Source: Gluconobacter cadivus (GTDB lineage Bacteria > Pseudomonadota > Alphaproteobacteria > Acetobacterales > Acetobacteraceae). From it: a DNA stretch of 64,000 nucleotides. The notes beneath the pieces were generated by a model. The model searched no databases. It saw only the letters and a list, made by a program, of their open reading frames with translations, and was not told the DNA's origin. The DNA is taken from the NCBI RefSeq assembly GCF_015244745.1, contig NZ_JABCQI010000003.1, positions 219,935 to 283,934 of the forward strand. Reading direction: 5' to 3'. The position numbers were made by a program, and so were the translations under genes. Positions 33,949 through 41,972 of this stretch are shown here, piece after piece (the first letter of the stretch is position 1; every line of letters begins with the position of its first letter).

Positions 33949-36821
33949 TGTCGGACCGGCTGAACTTCACGTTCAATGACACCAGCGTCTCCGCAAAACC
34001 CGGACAGACCCTGACGGCTGCGCTGATGGCCGCAGGCAGAATTGCGCACCGGACGGCGCCGGATGGATCGGAGCGTGGTCCGTTCTGCGGGATCGGGGCC
34101 TGTCAGGAGTGTCTGCTAGAGGTGGACGGGCAGATGTCCCGCCGGGGATGCATGACGCCGGTGCGGGACGGGATGCGGGTTCGCAGTAATGACCGTCTTC
34201 CGGATGCGGCTGTTTCAGCCTGTCTGGCGAAGGGTGAGGAGCGTCTGGCTCAACATGCCTGCGATGTACTGGTGGTGGGTGCGGGCCCGGCGGGTCTGGT
34301 TGCAGCGACCGAACTGGCGCGCGGTGGGATGGATGTTCTCATCGTGGATGAACGCCATATTCCGGGCGGCCAGTATTTCAAACAGAACGCGGTGCATCCG
34401 GAACGGCAGGATGATCAGGGTCGCAAGGGGAGGTACCTGATTGAAGCCATGCGGGCCAGTGGCGCGCGGCTGTGGTACGACACGCTCGTCTGGAGCGCCC
34501 ATCGCGAAGAGGGCGCTCTCGTCATCGGTGGGCTGCGGGATGGTGAGGCGTTCTATATCCGCACGCAGCATATCATCGTGGCGACGGGTGCACAGGAAAC
34601 GCCTGCGGCCCGACCGGGCTGGACGTTGCCAGGTGTCATCACGACGGGGGCCGGACAGACAATGCTGCGCGCCTATGAAGCGGTGGCTCCGGGGCGGATC
34701 GTTATTGCCGGGAATGGCCCGCTCAATCTTCAGCTTGCGGCGGAACTGGTCCGGCGTGGAGCGGATGTGGCGGCCGTTGTGGATTCAGCACCTGCGGCCG
34801 TAAAGCGGCCCTTTCTGGCCACACGGCTATCGGTGGCGTCGCCCCGTCTTGCGCTCGTGGGGATGCGACATCTGGCGACATTGCGTCGGGCCGGGGTACC
34901 GGTGCTGTGGGGAAGCGTTGTGACCCGCATCGAGGGCGAGGATCGTGTCGAGCGCGTGGCGGTGAAGCAGCGGGGAGGCGCAGAACGCTGGATCGAGACG
35001 CAGACTGTCTGCCTCGGAGACGGGTTCGTTCCTGCCAGCGAACTGCCACGGCTTCTGGGCTGCCGACAGCAGATCCGGAACTGGCCTGTGAGCCATCCCG
35101 AGACGGGCCGAGAACCAGACGGAAAGACCGATCAGGCGGATGTGTCCGTTATTGGTGAGGCCGGGCGTTTTGGGGGTGCTTTTCTGGCGCAGGCTCAAGG
35201 GGTGCTGTGTGCGGCCAGACTGCTGGAACGGGCAGGAAAACCGGTCCCGTCCGGTTTGGAACGCAGTCGGCGGGTATATCGCGATAATGCGCGTTTTCAG
35301 GAGCTTCTGTGGACGCTGTATGATCCGGTTGTCTCGCTGCCGTCCCCGCAGGAGACGACCATCCTGTGCCGATGCGAATGCGTGACCGCAGGGACTGTCC
35401 GGGCCCGCGTGTCGGAAGATGGGATCACCGATCTGGCGTCTCTTAAACGAGCGACACGGGCCGGAATGGGGCGGTGTCAGGGGCGGTTCTGTCAGGCTTC
35501 GCTGATGAAGATGCTGCCGGAACCGAAAAACGAAAAGGATTTTACCGCACCGCAGATCCCCCTGCGTCCGGTTCCGGTTGCGGCCCTCGCGCGTCAAAAA
35601 CCGGAATGGCGGGGGCATGTCCGGGTTTCCATTCCATCGGGGCTGGGAGCAGTGGGGCCATCGGCTTTCGGCGCTGTCGAGACTGTGGATGTCGTGGTCG
35701 TGGGTGGCGGGATCGTCGGGCTTTTCACGGCGCTGTTTCTCGCCGAAGCCGGGAAAAGTGTCGTGGTGCTCGAACGTGGTCGGGCAGGAGCGCTGGCCTC
35801 GGGCGGCAATGCGGGCAGTCTGCACGCGCAGCTCATGGCATTCGACGCCAGCGCGGATACGGACGGACCGTCCATGCCTGCGCGGACGCTGGCGTTGCAG
35901 CGGGAATCCATCCGCATGTGGGAGGCGCTGCGCACAACGTTCGATCGCGATCTGGAGATCAAGGTCAGCGGCGGGTTGGTGGTGGCGGAAACCGAAGCCG
36001 ATATGGACCGTCTGCGTAGCAAGGTCGCGGTCGAACAGGCCCTTGGCGTCGATGCGCGGCTTCTGGCATCGGACGAATTGCACGGGATCGAGCCCAATCT
36101 GAGAGATGGCTTTCTGGGCGGGGCGTATTGCTCCGAGGAAGGCAAGATCAATCCCATGGCGGCAACGCAGGCTGTTCTGGCGCGGGCACGGCGCGCGGGC
36201 GTGCGGGTTGAGGAACTCACAGCCTTGTCCGCAATCCAGCCCGACGGCACACGGTTTCATGTCAGCGCGGGGTCAAGGCGCTGGTCGGCCGGAGCGGTGG
36301 TGAATGCGGCCGGTGCCTATGCGGGAGAAGTCGCCGGGCTGGTCGGACGTCGGCTGCCGGTTTTCGGTGCCCCGTTGCAGATGATCGTGACCGAGCCTGT
36401 GGCTCCGCTGGTCTTTTCGCTTCTGGCCCATGCAAGCCGGCATCTCACGCTTAAACAGGCCACGAATGGCTCGCTGCTGATCGGCGGGGGATGGAGTGCG
36501 GGGCTTGATCCGGTGCACGGGCATCCGCGACCGCTGCGGGAAAATCTGGAAGGAAATCTCTGGGTGGCACAAAGGCTGGTTCCGGCGCTGGGGGCCGTGA
36601 ATGTCGTTCGGAGCTGGGCTGCGATGAACATCGATATCGACGGGGCTCCGATCCTTGGAGAAAGTCCGGACGTGCCGGGCTTTTTCACGGCCGTAACGGC
36701 CAATGGTGTCACGCTCGCTCCGGCCATGGGGCGGCATGTCGCGGATATGGTTCTGCGCCGCTCCGAACGTCCTGATCTGGAGATCTTTTCTCCCGCACGC
36801 TTTTATGGAGATCCGTCATGA
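33948..36821 (+). CDS. Three-domain fusion dehydrogenase: 2Fe-2S + FAD/NAD-BFD + DAO
   Basis: This 957-residue protein joins three units that are separate subunits at 25607-28429. Residues 1-90 form the 2Fe-2S domain (Cys47, 52, 55 and 68, in FCGIGACQEC). Residues about 100-545 form the FAD/NAD protein: VVGAGPAGLVAA near 105, IAGNGPLNLQ near 263, and the BFD cysteines in CRCECV near 474 and GRCQGRFC near 510. After a linker, residues about 575-957 form the DAO dehydrogenase (VVVVGGGIVGLFTAL near 580, GWSAGLDPVHG, FFTAVTANGVTLAPAMGRH). The order 2Fe-2S, FAD/NAD, DAO matches transcription order in the split operon. A single gene fixes the stoichiometry at 1:1:1. Substrate unknown. Confidence 0.9.
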   Translation: MSDRLNFTFNDTSVSAKPGQTLTAALMAAGRIAHRTAPDGSERGPFCGIGACQECLLEVDGQMSRRGCMTPVRDGMRVRSNDRLPDAAVSACLAKGEERLAQHACDVLVVGAGPAGLVAATELARGGMDVLIVDERHIPGGQYFKQNAVHPERQDDQGRKGRYLIEAMRASGARLWYDTLVWSAHREEGALVIGGLRDGEAFYIRTQHIIVATGAQETPAARPGWTLPGVITTGAGQTMLRAYEAVAPGRIVIAGNGPLNLQLAAELVRRGADVAAVVDSAPAAVKRPFLATRLSVASPRLALVGMRHLATLRRAGVPVLWGSVVTRIEGEDRVERVAVKQRGGAERWIETQTVCLGDGFVPASELPRLLGCRQQIRNWPVSHPETGREPDGKTDQADVSVIGEAGRFGGAFLAQAQGVLCAARLLERAGKPVPSGLERSRRVYRDNARFQELLWTLYDPVVSLPSPQETTILCRCECVTAGTVRARVSEDGITDLASLKRATRAGMGRCQGRFCQASLMKMLPEPKNEKDFTAPQIPLRPVPVAALARQKPEWRGHVRVSIPSGLGAVGPSAFGAVETVDVVVVGGGIVGLFTALFLAEAGKSVVVLERGRAGALASGGNAGSLHAQLMAFDASADTDGPSMPARTLALQRESIRMWEALRTTFDRDLEIKVSGGLVVAETEADMDRLRSKVAVEQALGVDARLLASDELHGIEPNLRDGFLGGAYCSEEGKINPMAATQAVLARARRAGVRVEELTALSAIQPDGTRFHVSAGSRRWSAGAVVNAAGAYAGEVAGLVGRRLPVFGAPLQMIVTEPVAPLVFSLLAHASRHLTLKQATNGSLLIGGGWSAGLDPVHGHPRPLRENLEGNLWVAQRLVPALGAVNVVRSWAAMNIDIDGAPILGESPDVPGFFTAVTANGVTLAPAMGRHVADMVLRRSERPDLEIFSPARFYGDPS

Positions 36822-37552
36822 TCACGCTGGATACTGTGACGAAATCATATGGCGCCTTTCAGGTGCTCAAGGGCTGTTCGGCGGAGATCGGCAGAGGGGA
36901 GGTTGTGGTTGTCTGCGGCCCTTCGGGTTCGGGTAAGTCCACGCTCATCAAATGCATCAATGCGCTGGAGACGTTCGAGAGCGGGCAGATCTACGTTGAT
37001 GGCATGGCCGTGCGTTCCGCGAACACCGATCATTCGGCGCTGCGGGCGAAAGCGGGGATGGTCTTTCAGAGCTTCGAGCTTTTTTCCCATCTGAGCATTC
37101 TGGACAACATCATGCTGGCCCCGCGTCTGGTCCAGAAACGGGGGAAGGAAGAGCTTCGCGAGCATGCGGAAACGCTTCTACGCCGGGTCGGGCTGGAACA
37201 GCATGCGGACAAATATCCGATCGCCCTGTCCGGCGGCCAGCAGCAGCGGGCGGCGATCGCACGCGCTCTGGCGATGAAGCCGGATGTAATGCTGTTCGAT
37301 GAGCCGACATCGGCGCTCGATCCTGAAATGGTGCAGGAAGTCCTTCAGGTCATGATGGAGCTGGCGCGCGAGGGCATGACCATGATGTGCGTTACCCACG
37401 AGATGGGATTCGCGCGTCAGGTCGCGACGCGGATTCTGTTCGTGGATGCGGGCGAGATCGTCGATGACTGCCCGGCGGCAGATTTTTTTGCAGGGCGCTG
37501 TTCGGCCAGAGCGCAGGCTTTTCTGCGGTTTGAGGAGGCGCACCCCAGCTAA
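36818..37552 (+). CDS. Amino-acid ABC transporter ATP-binding protein, set 2
   Basis: The 244-residue ATPase has Walker A GPSGSGKST, signature LSGGQQQR, Walker B VMLFDEPTSALDP and H-loop THEMGFARQVA, all typical of GlnQ/HisP. It overlaps the fusion gene by four bases (ATGA), so it ends the operon that starts at 28557. It powers the set-2 permease, 2.9 kb upstream in the same transcript. After its stop come 111 bases holding the TCGTATACA motif before the next gene. Confidence 0.92.
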   Translation: MITLDTVTKSYGAFQVLKGCSAEIGRGEVVVVCGPSGSGKSTLIKCINALETFESGQIYVDGMAVRSANTDHSALRAKAGMVFQSFELFSHLSILDNIMLAPRLVQKRGKEELREHAETLLRRVGLEQHADKYPIALSGGQQQRAAIARALAMKPDVMLFDEPTSALDPEMVQEVLQVMMELAREGMTMMCVTHEMGFARQVATRILFVDAGEIVDDCPAADFFAGRCSARAQAFLRFEEAHPS

Positions 37553-37604
37553 AAGGAAATATTTTCAGCAAGAGGCAACATTCCGCTTCAGGATCGAATT
37601 CAGT

Positions 37605-37613
37605 TCGTATACA
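37605..37613. promoter_or_regulatory. Second copy of the TCGTATACA motif
   Basis: TCGTATACA at 37605-37613 is identical to the motif at 28473-28481 and lies about 50 bases before the M20 gene, at a typical operator position. It probably brings this gene into the same GntR regulon. The match is exact over nine bases. Confidence 0.45.
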
Positions 37614-37663
37614 AAGAGAATATGAGCTGAGGACTGTCAGGCGATCCGGTGGGAGAAGGCGCT

Positions 37664-38932
37664 GTGCTTGAAAAGACTTCCTGTTGTGAGAAAACGGCGA
37701 GCGAACGTCTGGGTCATGTCATCGACCGGGATTTCGAACTGCGTCAGGTGCCGTTCCTTCAGGATCTCGTCGGCGTCCCGTCGGATAATCCGCCCGGTGA
37801 CTGCGCGCCGCACGCCCGGTTTTCCGCCGACAGGCTGCGGGCACTCGGTTTTGAAGTTGAATGTCATGCTGTCCCGCAGGACTTCGTGCAACGGCACGGT
37901 ATGCAGAGCGCAACGAATCTGATCATCCGGGAGCGTTTCGGAAATGGCAGCGGCCCTGTCATTGCGCTCAATGCGCATGGGGACGTGGTTCCCCCTGGCG
38001 AGGGCTGGGTGCATGATCCGTATGGCGGCATCATTGAAGATGGCAGGCTTTATGGACGGGGGGCCGCGGTCTCGAAGTCAGACTTCGCAACCTATGCCTT
38101 TGCGTTGCGCGCGCTGAAGGAAGCCGGTTCTGACCTGTCCGGCACGGTCGAGCTTCATCTGACCTATGACGAGGAAATCGGTGGTCATGTCGGGCCGGGT
38201 TGGCTTCTCTCGGAAAAGCTGAGCACTCCCGACTACGTCATCAGTGCCGGTTTTACCTATGACGTGATGATTGCCCATAATGGCAGCCTTCAGCTTGATG
38301 TGGCTTTCACGGGCAAAGCGGCGCATTCCGCATGGCCCGAGACGGGCGCCGATGCCATTGAGGCGGCGTGTCGTGTGATGACGGCTCTGTACGTCTATCG
38401 GGACGGGCTGGCGAAGACGGTCTGTTCCATTCCGGGGATTGAATCGCCGACGCTCGTCATTGGTACGATCAATGGCGGCGTTGCAGCAAACGTCGTGCCC
38501 GAACAGGCGACATTCCGGCTTGAGCGCCGGATTTTGCCAGACGAAAAAGCGGCCGAGGTCGAGGCGGATCTGCGGCAGCTTATTGTGAATGCGACAGATG
38601 TGCCGGGCGTGAGTTGCGTCGTAACGCAGCATCTTCTGGCGTTGCCACTGGTTCCGGATGAGGGGCAGGCCCCTTTGATCGGAGCCTTGCAGGACGCTGC
38701 CGAAGCGGTGTTCGGGGAACGGATTGCCGTCAAGGGTATGCCGTTGTTCACGGATGCCAGAATTTACAGCAATGCGGGCTATCCGACCGTTCTATACGGG
38801 GCTGGTCCGCGTCGTCTTCAGGATGCCAATGGCCATCGTGCGAACGAGCATGTGGTTCTGGAAGATATGCGTCGTGCGACGAAGGTTGTCGCAACGGCAC
38901 TTTCCCGCCTTTTACGTTCTGAATCCGAGTAA
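37664..38932 (+). CDS. M20-family metallo-amidohydrolase (ArgE/DapE-like)
   Basis: A GTG at 37664 is preferred over one at 37649, because GGAGAAGG lies 5-12 bases ahead of it. The product is about 422 residues. Numbered from 37649, the metal site has His110 (NAHGDVV), Asp145 (bridging) and Glu175-Glu176 (DEEIGGH), with a late His in HRANEHVV. A dimer domain sits about 215-335 (TGKAAHSAWPE). M20 enzymes cleave N-acyl, N-carbamoyl or peptide bonds of amino acids; an N-carbamoyl-amino-acid hydrolase working with the hydantoinase is possible but not shown. The TCGTATACA motif lies just upstream. Confidence 0.83.
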   Translation: MLEKTSCCEKTASERLGHVIDRDFELRQVPFLQDLVGVPSDNPPGDCAPHARFSADRLRALGFEVECHAVPQDFVQRHGMQSATNLIIRERFGNGSGPVIALNAHGDVVPPGEGWVHDPYGGIIEDGRLYGRGAAVSKSDFATYAFALRALKEAGSDLSGTVELHLTYDEEIGGHVGPGWLLSEKLSTPDYVISAGFTYDVMIAHNGSLQLDVAFTGKAAHSAWPETGADAIEAACRVMTALYVYRDGLAKTVCSIPGIESPTLVIGTINGGVAANVVPEQATFRLERRILPDEKAAEVEADLRQLIVNATDVPGVSCVVTQHLLALPLVPDEGQAPLIGALQDAAEAVFGERIAVKGMPLFTDARIYSNAGYPTVLYGAGPRRLQDANGHRANEHVVLEDMRRATKVVATALSRLLRSESE

Positions 38933-38974
38933 TTCCGAGTTCGGAATAAAAATCCCGCATAATTCCGTTATGCG
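38932..38974. promoter_or_regulatory. Two adjacent inverted repeats before the TBDR gene
   Basis: ATTCCGA-GT-TCGGAAT (38932-38947) and CGCATAA-TTCCG-TTATGCG (38956-38974) are both exact dyads lying 9 bases apart, directly after the M20 stop and about 55 bases before the TBDR ATG. The central TTCCG of the second echoes the first arm. They could be tandem operators; the 2-base loop of the first argues against a simple terminator. Confidence 0.45.
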
Positions 38975-39029
38975 ATCCGACTGTTTCTGACTGATATCCC
39001 TGTGCTGCGCCAGGGCGATGGAGCCGATT

Positions 39030-41603
39030 ATGAACATCAGGAAACTTGCGCTTTACTCTACGTTCCTCTCCGTCAGCGTCTGTAGTGGATCGGTTTTTGC
39101 AGCCTCGGAAAAAGCCGTGCCGGAACCGGCGAAGGCCTCCGTCCACAAAGCACCGTCCAAAACGGTATCTCCGAAGACGCGCAGGTCGTCTGCGGCGAAA
39201 CATCGGCCTGCGGATGTCATCGCCGGAAGCGAAGAAGGCGTGATCGTCACCGGAACGCATGCGTCCAACCGCCACGCCCGTCAAAGCACCAGCCCGATCA
39301 CGGTCCTGTCCAGTGCGACGCTGCGTCGCTCAGGCATGATGAACCTCGCCGATGCGCTGACCAAGACCTATCCGTCCATCAATATGAGCACGATGGGCAA
39401 TGACGCCGGTGCACTGACGTCCTTCATCCGGATGCGCGGCCTCAATCCGAATCAGGTTCTGGTTCTGCTGGATGGCAAGCGTCGGCACACCACGGCCAAC
39501 ATCAATGCCGATGCCGGTCCGAATTTTGGCGCGACGCCCGTGGATCTGAACATGATCCCGTCCAACATGATCGATCATATCGAGGTTCTCGAAGACGGCG
39601 CCGCTGCGATGTATGGCTCTGACGCTATTGCCGGTGTGGTGAACATCATCACCAAAAAGCAGGATCATGGGCTGAATATGAGCGCCCAGACGGGGGCAAA
39701 CGCCTATAACGGCGATGGTTGGCAATACCAGCTCAACGCTGATGGTGGATTCAAACTCGGCCGTGACGGCTATGCTCATATTGCGGCACAGGTTTACCAT
39801 ACGGACCATTTCGTAACCAACACGGTTGATAATCGTCTGGCGGGTTATGTCCCACCGGGGGCAGCGAACGAGCTGTATACCGGGTCGGTCAAAGTGCCCA
39901 AGAACTCCAACAAGATCATGAGTACGCCGGAAGAAACGCGCGAAAATCTGGGGATCGATTTCGGCAAGAACCTGACCGATGACATCCAGTTTTACGGGCA
40001 GATCACCTACGCGCACCGCCATGCGGAAGCGTATGAGAATTATCGTGTTCCCTCGGGTGCCAGCGCCAGCAATCCAGAGTTGTTTCCATATGGCTATTCG
40101 CCGTTGGAGACGATCGACGAGAACGATTATGCTGCGACGCTGGGCCTGAAGGGTCGTCATCTCCTCGGTTTCGACTGGGATCTGAGCAGCACCTGGGGTG
40201 AGGATCTGGACAAGATTTCTAACCAGAACACCACCAATCCGAACATGTACGCCGCCACGGGCTACACACCGACGACCGTGCGGACCTCCAATTTCCGTCT
40301 GGCGCAGTGGACGAACAATCTCGATCTGCGCCGGAACTTCAAGATTGCCAACGTGGTTCCTGTCACGGTGGCTTTCGGTGGCGAACAGCGTCTAGAACAG
40401 TATACCATTCTAGCGGGCGAACCTGCGTCTTACGAATATGGCGGCACTTCTGCGCTGGCGGGGCTGACGCCGCAGGACGCTGGCAAGTGGGATCGTGATG
40501 TCTGGGCGGCTTATCTGGATGGCGATTTCCATCTGCTGAAGAACTGGGATCTCGATTTCGCCGGTCGTTTCGAACACTATACCGACGTCGGAAATACCGA
40601 GAACGGCAAGGTTTCCACGCGTTACGATATCACCAAGCGTATTGGCCTGCGTGCGACGATCAGCAACGGTTTCCGCGCGCCGACGATGGCAGAACAGCAT
40701 TACAGCGCCATCAATGTCGGGCCGACATCGGTGTTGGGATTGTTGCCGGTTTCGTCTTCCGAAGCGCGTGCGACAGGGGCGTCTCCCCTCAAGCCCGAAC
40801 GCTCGACCAGTGCGACAGGTGGCATTGTTCTTGAGCCGATAGATGGTTTCCATGTCGAGGCCGATGTCTATCAGATCAACATCCGCGATCGCGTCGTGCA
40901 GGGTGGTAACGTGACGGGTCCGGCTGCGATTGCAGCATTGGAAGGCATGGGCGTTTCGCTTCCGGCTCTGACGCAGCTTTCCGAAAACGCCGTGCAGACC
41001 TATTACTTCACGAACGGTGCCAGCACGCGGACGCAGGGTCTGGATATCAAGGCGGATTACATGTTCCGCATGCATCGCTTCGGCAATCTGAGCCTGTCGA
41101 TGGCGCTGGACCTGAACCGTACGCGTCTGTCGCATAACGGAATGTCTGCAACGGGATCACCGCTGCTGAATGCTCAGAATATCGCTTACCTCACGACGGC
41201 CTATCCGCGAAGCAAGATCATTCTGAATGCGTTCTGGACAATCGGGAAATGGGACGTGAACCTGCGCCAGACCCGTTATGGCGAAACGACCGGTATGATG
41301 ACGTATCAGGACTGGACGCCTACGGCGGCGATCTGTCCAATTGATGGCAAGCAGCTTCAGCAGTCCAGCAGCTGTTTTGCGCAGTTCAAGAACTCTCCGC
41401 GCTGGCTGACGGATCTGGAGATCGGGTATCGCGTCAATTCGCGCTGGCATCTGGCGGTGGGGGCGAACAACATCTTCAATATCCGTCCGCGCAAGCTGCC
41501 GGGTGAGCTGAACCAGCTTGGTGCCAATCCTTATGATACGTTCTCGTCTCAGGTGCCGATGACGGGTGGGTATTATTACGGGCGTGTGAACTTCACGCTC
41601 TGA
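39030..41603 (+). CDS. TonB-dependent receptor linked to the catabolic island
   Basis: The ATG at 39030 has GGAG 7-10 bases ahead and starts a signal peptide (KLALYSTFLSVSVCSGSVFA). The 857-residue protein has a Lys/Ala-rich linker, the TonB box EGVIVTGTH, a plug (about 75-190) with IRMRGLNPNQVLVLLDGKRRH and the VEVLEDGAAAMYGSDAIAGVV-type end of the plug, then a barrel ending in NFTL. The NPNQVLVLLDGKRRH plug subtype belongs to the broad receptors often found beside catabolic genes. It follows the M20 gene in the same direction. A ligand related to the island substrate is inferred from position only. A Cys pair in the barrel lies in ICPIDG and SSCFAQ. Confidence 0.87.
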   Translation: MNIRKLALYSTFLSVSVCSGSVFAASEKAVPEPAKASVHKAPSKTVSPKTRRSSAAKHRPADVIAGSEEGVIVTGTHASNRHARQSTSPITVLSSATLRRSGMMNLADALTKTYPSINMSTMGNDAGALTSFIRMRGLNPNQVLVLLDGKRRHTTANINADAGPNFGATPVDLNMIPSNMIDHIEVLEDGAAAMYGSDAIAGVVNIITKKQDHGLNMSAQTGANAYNGDGWQYQLNADGGFKLGRDGYAHIAAQVYHTDHFVTNTVDNRLAGYVPPGAANELYTGSVKVPKNSNKIMSTPEETRENLGIDFGKNLTDDIQFYGQITYAHRHAEAYENYRVPSGASASNPELFPYGYSPLETIDENDYAATLGLKGRHLLGFDWDLSSTWGEDLDKISNQNTTNPNMYAATGYTPTTVRTSNFRLAQWTNNLDLRRNFKIANVVPVTVAFGGEQRLEQYTILAGEPASYEYGGTSALAGLTPQDAGKWDRDVWAAYLDGDFHLLKNWDLDFAGRFEHYTDVGNTENGKVSTRYDITKRIGLRATISNGFRAPTMAEQHYSAINVGPTSVLGLLPVSSSEARATGASPLKPERSTSATGGIVLEPIDGFHVEADVYQINIRDRVVQGGNVTGPAAIAALEGMGVSLPALTQLSENAVQTYYFTNGASTRTQGLDIKADYMFRMHRFGNLSLSMALDLNRTRLSHNGMSATGSPLLNAQNIAYLTTAYPRSKIILNAFWTIGKWDVNLRQTRYGETTGMMTYQDWTPTAAICPIDGKQLQQSSSCFAQFKNSPRWLTDLEIGYRVNSRWHLAVGANNIFNIRPRKLPGELNQLGANPYDTFSSQVPMTGGYYYGRVNFTL

Positions 41604-41666
41604 GGGCTCTTATCTTCGTCTGTGGATGTGTTACGGTTGGTATCAGGCAAACATATCTGCAGATGA

Positions 41667-41963
41667 ATGATGAAAAACGGGATTGCGTGGGGTGTAGGGG
41701 CGGGCGCTCTGGTTGTCGGGCTGGGGGTTCTTGGCCTGACGATGCGGCATCCTCAGGCGGCGCAGCCGGACCCCTGCGCGGCAGCATCTGACAAGGCGCC
41801 CCAGAACTGCCCCGAGCAGGGCAGTTCTTCGGGGCATGGTGTGTATATCTCTTCTGGCACGGACCGTGACGGTCGTGCCGGGCATGGCGACGGCGAGGCT
41901 GAGTCCGCGGGGCATGCCGGATTTGGGGAAAGCGCGGGCGGACATGCGGGCGGGGGCGAATAG
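41667..41963 (+). CDS. Small membrane-anchored Gly/His-rich protein, YgiB-like
   Basis: This 98-residue protein has an N-terminal hydrophobic anchor (about 5-26) and then a Cys/Gly/His-rich tail: DPCAAAS...NCPEQG, a HGVYISSG stretch and AGFGESAGGHAGGGE at the end. The GFGES near the C-terminus resembles the GGFGES ending of YgiB/DUF1190 proteins, which are encoded beside glutathionylspermidine-synthase-like genes in other bacteria. It ends 9 bases before such a gene, so the pairing is repeated here. The ribosome site is weak and a second ATG follows at once. The product probably faces the periplasm. The exact function is unknown. Confidence 0.55.
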   Translation: MMKNGIAWGVGAGALVVGLGVLGLTMRHPQAAQPDPCAAASDKAPQNCPEQGSSSGHGVYISSGTDRDGRAGHGDGEAESAGHAGFGESAGGHAGGGE

Positions 41964-41972
41964 GGTCGGTCC

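Noticed and set aside
38932..38947. Rho-independent terminator of the M20 gene
   Set aside because: The 2-base loop and lack of a T-run on the plus strand make an operator more likely than a terminator.
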